Source: Cruorifilaria tuberocauda | Lineage: Eukaryota > Nematoda > Chromadorea > Rhabditida > Onchocercidae | Direction: 5' to 3' | DNA length: 64,000 bases | Assembly (NCBI GenBank): GCA_013365365.1 | Contig: JABVXU010000035.1 | Location: 225,455-289,454, forward strand | Made by a program: the position numbers and the translations under genes | Notes under the pieces: generated by a model | What the model was told of the DNA's origin: nothing | Seen by the model: the letters and a program-made list of their open reading frames with translations, nothing else | Databases searched by the model: none | Shown here: positions 56,201 to 64,000 of the stretch, piece by piece | Numbering within the stretch: the stretch's first letter is position 1 | Layout of the letters: every line of letters starts with the position of its first letter

Positions 56201-59200
56201 AATGGTAGCATTCCCACATTTTCACCAAATGCGTAGCATAATTTATTCATCCTATGATACCAAATCAACGAAATTTTTAATATAAAAACACAATTACTTT
56301 TTCTTTTACCACTGAATGCTCCTATTAAACACTCTGATGGAATAATAATAAAACGAGAACTTTTGTCATACGGATTTTTCTTCATTGTATGGTTGAATTA
56401 TAGCAAATTCTCATTAAAAAAAGAAAAAAATAACCTCCAAGCAATGTTCGAGGACTTCTTTACAACAGTCTTCCTTGGTTGCACAATTTGGTAATGTACG
56501 TAACTTTGGCGGCTTTTCACGTTTACTAGCTGTATAACGTGTCTTCTTCAATGACTCTATCTGCAAATAAATGTCTCCAAATAAATGTATTAAATATATT
56601 ATTCAAGTTTCATTATCAAATTCTAGCAAAATGAAGTCATTAAATTACAACTTAGTTCATTAAAAGTAGACCAAATCCAGTTATGAGACTTAATGTCGTA
56701 ATTTCATCTGGAAAGATTATACTTAATCTACTAAATTCAATCATTTTTTCTTTCCTGGTTCATTTATGCACCCATTTTATTCAAACATTAATTAACTTTA
56801 CCGAAATAGCTGCATAACTAGCGTATTCTTCACCGTATTCTCGCTGCCACCTATCATCATAAGTCCACTGAGGTTCGGCTCGTTCCATTTCTTCTTCTTG
56901 ACCAGCACTCCGTTTGACTGCGTCGCAACCATATGAAAGATATAAGTTGGCCAATAAATAGTATACACATGCTACAATCTAAATAAAATGTAAAATGTAA
57001 AGCAAATTACTTGAGCAAAGTTCATTCTAGTACAAGAACCATTTATTCCTATTCATGTAAATTGGGTATTATAATCGTGATATCATAGTCTGTTCATTTT
57101 AATAGTCTGTCCTGTTGTTCAATTTAAAGTGAGTTACTATAAAAAAACGAAGCATGAAATCTATTTGATTCTGATTGCACAATATTCGAGTAAAACTCAC
57201 ATAAAATAATGATTCAATTCAAAGAGAAATATGGGCTAAATTTAATTTGAAATTAAGAAAATTTGAAATCTCGAATTTGGGTGTAATACCAACAAACTTA
57301 CTTGTGGATGTTTCTTTCGATCAATAATACCCAAGCATACATTTAGTAGACGAAAAGCAGCATTAGCAATACGTTTTGGACGACTATGCGCTGAACGACG
57401 CATAAGATTCCGAGCTACCTGGAAACAAAAGAAAATGCAGGAAAAAACTGGACCATAACAATAACTAAAAAAATTTTTATCAAAATAATAAAAACCCCGT
57501 TATTCTTAACACTTAGCGCATATGAATAAGGCAAAGGTCATACTTTTCAAAATAAACAGAGGTCAAATAATAGGTTAATCTTTAAATCTAGGTTTTTTGG
57601 AAAGCTAAAAAAAATTAAACACAAAATCTAAACGAGGAACTACTTTTTAAAGCTGATGAGAAGCAATGATTTCTTACTTTATAGATAAGTATTCCAACAC
57701 TTAGCGTAAATGGATTAGCTGTAGAATCTTCCAAAAGATCACCACATAGCGGTGTTAGATCCCACAGTCGCAACATTGGCTCACGATCATTATCACCTTT
57801 GTCTGTATTAAATAAATATGTGAAACATTGACGATCTCATGTAAAAGCTTTCTACACTCATTTTCAAAATTTTTTCTTTATTCTTTTGTTTCATTCATGC
57901 ATTTTATATTAATAAACAATTGATTTTCTGTTCCGAAAAAATCTTACCATGACATAACCAATATGTGTGTCCCTCCTGTGCAATTTTGTCCTGCAGGAAT
58001 GCAATAATGTTTTCCGCAACATTCCTTAAAACAAGCGGATCGAATTTTGAATTTTCCAAACGTGGAATATCTTCTGTACGAATCAACTCGTATTCCTGAA
58101 AATAAAATGAATGAATAAAACGGATGAGCAAATATGAAAATCAGAAAACCAAATCTAAATTTAAAAATTTTTCTTTGGACAAGAAGAGATTAAAGGCTTT
58201 AGACATAAATATGGCTATTAAATCACAAGTTTGATGGAAGTATATTTAAAAAATAAAAACTTACCTTTACATAACCACCTAAATGCCAACAAAGTAATGC
58301 TTCAGGTGCATTACACATTGACTGATCTAGATACAAATCCACACCAGTTAAGAAGTTGATAGGACGTTGTTTGAGATCTCTGTAAATGAACTACTGATTT
58401 GCTAAATTATTTGCTTTAATAAAACTGATCGATAGCATAGCAACGCAAAAAATAAACTAACTTTGGATGTAAAGTAACGCATGGGTTAGATTTGCACCCA
58501 AATATAGGTAAATTAACATCTACGAGCATATTGAGATCATAAAAATTCCACAATCGACCATAAGCATCCAATTCGACCTATAAAAAACAAATAGGTTAAG
58601 TTTAACTAGACTCAATTAGTGCTACATCGTTTAAATATTCCAGCAAACCTTAATTTGAACTATTCAACAACTTAATTTTTTTCCAATACATCAAATTTTC
58701 GAACAAGAAAACACAATAATAAAAGAGTAAGAAGGAAAAATTTTACTTTTCCATCATCCGCTCTTATTTTTGTGTATAAATAATCTTCTAACGGATCGAC
58801 TAAACCACCATTTTCCCTGACCATTTTTGGTGATTCATTTTCAAGATCTAAAAAAAATAGAGTAAATGAAAAGAAATAAGGAAAGTAAGCTAAAAATTAG
58901 ATGGGATAATTAAGTAAGTAAAAAAGATATACTTTTATTGGTCTGCGTTGGAGCGTCCCCTTCCGCCGTAGCTGTCATATAATCTAGCGATGCCAAACTG
59001 TAAACATGAAAAAAATACAAATCTGCATGACTGCAATAAATCAATACAAATATCTAAAAGTCGAGTACTTGAAGCGATCAAATGATTTTGGAAATCCTTA
59101 TTGCTATGGAAAGATTCAGCACTCAAAATTACAAGATTTCAATAGGCTTGCTTACCTTCTAGTGTACAAACTTTCAGTTATCATTTTGCGATGCATGTCG

Positions 59201-62200
59201 GCAATGATATCACCTGTTGTATTTCCTGTTTTAGTACCAGCAATATCAACAAGGCACTGAGATTTAGAATTGAGAAATTCTATCACAGGAGAAACACCAA
59301 CACGTGAGTTCATATAAGTATACTGAAAATAATGTAATTAAAATCCTGGAAAGCTTTATAAGTTCACTATTTAAGTTTGAAAGACTTACGTTCTTCAAAT
59401 AGGCACAGTTATCCAGTAGTAGTGTTTTCCCAATTTTATGAACTATTAGATTTAGTGGTTGCTTAGAGAAGGGCGCAGCAATAAGTTTTTTCAACGTTTC
59501 GGCTTCAGCAACGACATCAATGCCACCGACTATAGCATCGATATAGCAATCAGCAAGACGAAGACTACAAAATATCGATATTTAAAAACAGAAATTTTCA
59601 GACCTACAGTCTCAGAAATTATAATTTTGATAGTAAAAATTTATTGTAAATCTAAATTCTTTCCGAAAAACGAAAAACAATGAAAACTGTATGTAATGAA
59701 GACCGGTTACATCAAACAGAGAACAGTCTCGTTCAATATGCTTTCTTAATTCGAATTCAAAAGACATTAAATCATTGCCAGTTAGTTACCTCTCGAAACA
59801 ATCTCTAATTCGAGTATTGAATCTCCATTGCCCAATCCCACTTCTACTCCTGTTTCTCGAAAAATCTCCTGATTCGGCAGTATTATTATTTGTTCCCGAA
59901 CTTTTTGCCCTTTCTGTCCAGAAATCATCATACGCATCAGCAGACCATGCATTCAATGGTGGCACATTCAAATTGGTATTGAGTTCTAGCTTCACAACTG
60001 GCAGCGGTGTCGGTTGTATTGTACTAGGCAAACAACTGCAACCATTACTTGATTAATGAAAGAAGAAAAAACTTTAACTTTTGAGGCTGGAAAAAGTAAT
60101 GGATATTTTCATAATAATTTCATTTACAAAACATTTCTTTGAAAGTAACTCAGAATGTGACTTTTCAAAGAATCGCCGGTGTTGAATTTTTAGATTTCAC
60201 TATACGGACACGGTTCAAGCGTGTCCATCGGTTTTTCTTATAAAAAATCATAAAAAGGTTTCAGATAAATCAATTTTTATCAAAATATATGTCGAAGTAT
60301 TATGCAAATATATATGTCATACTTGGACAAGAACTTATTACAGCAGACAAAAAATACTATGTAGATATATGAATATGAATCAAACTAACAGAATTGGCTT
60401 CGCATCGTAGGCAATCATTGATCTATCATTAATTGTCGAATTAGGTGTCGATGTTGATAATAACGCTGTCTCTGCCATTAGTCATCAAAATTCTGAAGAA
60501 ACTTCAATGAATATCTTTTTTCTCATAGATTTTTTTGGCGAAATTTCACAATTTTAGTACCAATAGCATAAGAAATTTCCATCGCCATTTTTTATTTCTA
60601 CAGAAAATAGCAATTCCCGTTGTCTTTCAAAATACAATTTTGAATTCATCGAACTTTTCCACTTTTCTTAACCCAAAGTAAACTTGTCGCTACACTCTTA
60701 AGCATTACCGCAAAAGAATAATGAAATTTTGGTAAAATAATCAAAGAGCAATACAGATGAAACTATTTCCAGCAATAATCAAGCCCAAGTAATGAAATCA
60801 AATATACAGCAAAGCGATAACACCACCAATGTTATCGAGATGAAATATGGAATAAAATTGGGTCATGTATCACCTCTTAAAACCACCTACAAGCCTTCCA
60901 TCCTTAATTTCTAACCCCAACTCTGGGTCCTTTTCCTCATTTCCTAATCTCAAGACTAAATGCTATACTCATTTCTAAAGTTCCATAAGTAGAATTGCAT
61001 CTGTAGTTCCTAACTCTCCGAAGACTACTCATTCTATAACATGCGAGTTACCCAACCTGCAAATAAAACACATTTGAAACCATAATAGAATTAAATGTGA
61101 ACATCGCCACCCAGTAGCGAAGAAGACGCAAGACGTGTCGAATGTGCAATAGCTAGAATTAAGGATTTTTGGACAACTGGAGTCCCCTTATTAATTCATA
61201 CGTGCAAGCTACGTCATTCCTTTTTTTTCATATTCAAATATGCAAATATGATACGAATCTATGAGCAGAAACAATAAGTTACTACAAACCCGATTATGTT
61301 GTAATAGTTGCTATCAAAAAGTATCATCGAGTATTGAGAGATGATCGGTGGAAATCACACCAATCAATTAACTATTATAGAGAATAGACAATTACTCAAT
61401 AACTCCATCGAAGCATTTCTTCCCTACTATGCAAAGTATCCCTCATTGTGTATACTCTTAAGTCTATCAACCTATCGGCTACATTAGAAAGTATTATGCT
61501 TGGCTGATGAAAAATTTTCATTTACAGCAATCGCAATCAAGTATTATCCCGGAAGCATCAACCATAGAATAAGTTTAAATGTGAACCATTAAACGTATAT
61601 GATATGGAGCAGAATGAAGCCAAAGTTTTTTAACTTTACCAAATTCCTCTGGAAGTTTTCAGATATATGCATATCTTTTATTAACAATAAACGTTTCATG
61701 TGTATAACATTTAATATTTCACCAAACAGAACTAACTCATTCTTACCAACTAATTAGAGAATTATATCATTTGTGAATGGATGAGTTTACGAATTCAATT
61801 TAGAATTAAAATAGGTTAGGTAAATTACGCCAGACGTAAATTATATCAGGAATGGCTTCAGAACTACTGATTTCATGCCACCATGGGAAAACGTCCACAC
61901 TAAGTCTATTTGCCGATGAGAATGAATGTAACGACGCATAGATTCTGAAATGTCTTTCAGTGAGAAACTTATTGTTGCTTATCCAATCAACAGAATTATA
62001 TTATTCATGATAACATATGATAGAGGAGATAAAATTTTCATCGATATTTCACTACTATAGCAACTCGAGTAAGAACTACTAGTATTGAGGACATTATAGA
62101 AATTTACTTATCTAAAATAAGCGTTCTATTTTTTTTTTTTTGAAATAAGTGCGGATTTCAAAATTATCTATTAGAAAAAGTTTAAGTTAAAATTTTGGAA

Positions 62201-64000
62201 TTAAAAGAAACAAACGTTGAAACAAACTCTGTAATAAGAACATACGTGTAATATTTGATAAACGCTCCAATACTAATAAATTCTGGGGTGCTTCATCACC
62301 ACAATCTACATACAGTACATTTTTACGAAGATTTTTATCAAATCTCTCTTTGATTGGATAATGGCTGAAAGTGATAACAAAGCAAGCTATAATTGATATT
62401 TTTCTATTCTCAATCAAATAATTTAACATTTTTAAAAGTAATATCTCTTTAGGTCAACTTTATTACTAACAATGAAATTGAACTTTCAACTGGTTGATGC
62501 CCAATAAAATGAATATCAAATTGACTTCTCAATCAATGCTAATAAATACTTCGAAATTGACAATATTAACCTAATTTTTCGATCAATGTTGATTGAAAAT
62601 ACCGATTGGACAATCCTAGACACGTTTATTTCATTATATGCATCAACATTAAAAGCCCAAAAGATTTCAGTATTCGATGATTAATCACTAGGATTCAATT
62701 CTGATCCTATCACATCTCTCATTTCAAGTATAATTTCCTTGAGCGAATGATATACCTAACAGAATATTTTAATTTGTTAAAAATAACATTGATATGTTGA
62801 AATGATATAGAACGTTTTATACTTTCTACGATATCATTAAGCCATTAAGCTAATATCTTAATTTATTGTTTGCTATAATTCAAATCTTTAACACATCTCA
62901 ATCATTTTTTATTCCATTAACACTCTTTTTTTCCCTTACAAATATTAACATACTCTAAATGCAGTATTATGTGAAACAAATAATTCAGCAGTTTCTGGTG
63001 TAGCAATTCCAAAATAGTATCGTTTCATTGGAAATGCTAAGTTAGCGTTCAATATCGCAGACTCGTTCTGGAAAAGAAAACCGGTTTGCTACATTTAAAT
63101 ATCAGGACGATTGGAAGGATAGATATCGTAACATAACATACGCTAGATTTCATTACTTTTTAACGATATTAATGTAAGTGAAGCGAAGTGCAATTTATAT
63201 TGCAAAAAATTGACTTGCTTGATTCCCTTTCACAAATGTATTCTTTACCCAAAAATCGTGTGAATTTAAAATTAGCAAATCTGAAATGAAAAGGCAATAT
63301 TTCGTCATCCGGTAATTTCCATCTTTCGGTTATTCCCATCTTCTCTCTTTCATTTCTCACTCTCTCTCTCTCAGAAAAAAGGGAAATTTACGATTCTGCT
63401 CGTTGCAAACGAAATGTAGATGGTCATATTTCTTCAAGAGAAACTCTCTAAAATTAATTCATTCGAAAATTTACAATCATAATTATCTTAATTTTTTATT
63501 ATAAAAATCATTAATTATCAACATGTTTGAATGAATCAGTAAATCCGGCATGGATTTACCGAATAATCCTATAAAATTCCTCTCTAACCTACACAACAAT
63601 AATCGTCTAATCCAACTTGGCTGGTGGAAATTTACCTTGGAGGATTTTTCGCTTCGAGTTAACGTTTCAGTTGACATCGTATAAAGTCCATCTGAACATC
63701 TATTGCCATGTACACAAAGTTCTGGAAAAGTTTCGTACTCTTCTGTTTAAATTCTCTTCAGTGAAAAGGATGTTACTTACAACTGGATTGCCTGATCTAT
63801 ATTAGTTTAATTTCGATTTGATGCCGTTGACATGCTCAAATATGATAACAAATTTTACCAAATTTAACTTTAATTTCAGAACTTATTTCAAGTTTATTTT
63901 AGAAAGCTTGAATAATCACTATTGTCGCTGAAAAAGCGAGGAAATGAAGAATGATGAAATCCTTTGTTCTGGATTTGATATTGTAAGCTAAATGTATGCT

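Overview
The window reads as nuclear DNA of a parasitic nematode, most likely a filarial (spirurid) worm. It is strongly AT-rich and its genes are cut into many short exons. Introns mostly begin GTAAG or GTTAG and end TTTCAG or TTTTAG. Gene content is animal and in part nematode-specific: a DB-module secreted protein, an innexin and a divergent CK1-group kinase. The genus cannot be fixed from the sequence. There is no sign of CRISPR, an operon of bacterial type, rRNA or tRNA.

Layout on the + strand. 1-9638 holds a KANSL3-like gene of the NSL histone-acetylation complex, with a very long low-complexity N-terminal part; its 5' end lies at or beyond the window edge. 12099-14325 is a small secreted DB-module protein. 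14326-26882 is a 12.5-kb gene-poor stretch with simple repeats. 26942-32698 is an innexin gap-junction subunit.

Layout on the - strand, read from high to low coordinate. 63677-62681 is a small unrecognised gene and 62364-61841 a pair of orphan exons. 60478-50410 is EDRF1 in 28 exons. 44275-41691 is a CK1/TTBK-type kinase whose first exon was not found. 40302-33994 is ZC3H14 (Nab2/SUT-2 type) with five CCCH fingers. 33639-33451 is a 62-residue open frame close behind ZC3H14. The innexin and ZC3H14 converge. 45.0-50.4 kb has no recognisable gene, only scattered exon-like frames.

Exons were joined by hand from splice motifs, and each join was tested by reading phase. In KANSL3, the DB gene, the innexin, ZC3H14 and EDRF1 the exon lengths sum to a whole number of codons. 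The main loose ends are the 5' ends of KANSL3 and the kinase, one EDRF1 junction, and the status of the orphan exons. The genes do not form one pathway. KANSL3 (chromatin), ZC3H14 (poly(A) RNA binding) and EDRF1 are housekeeping-type genes, while the innexin and DB-module protein act at the cell surface or outside the cell.
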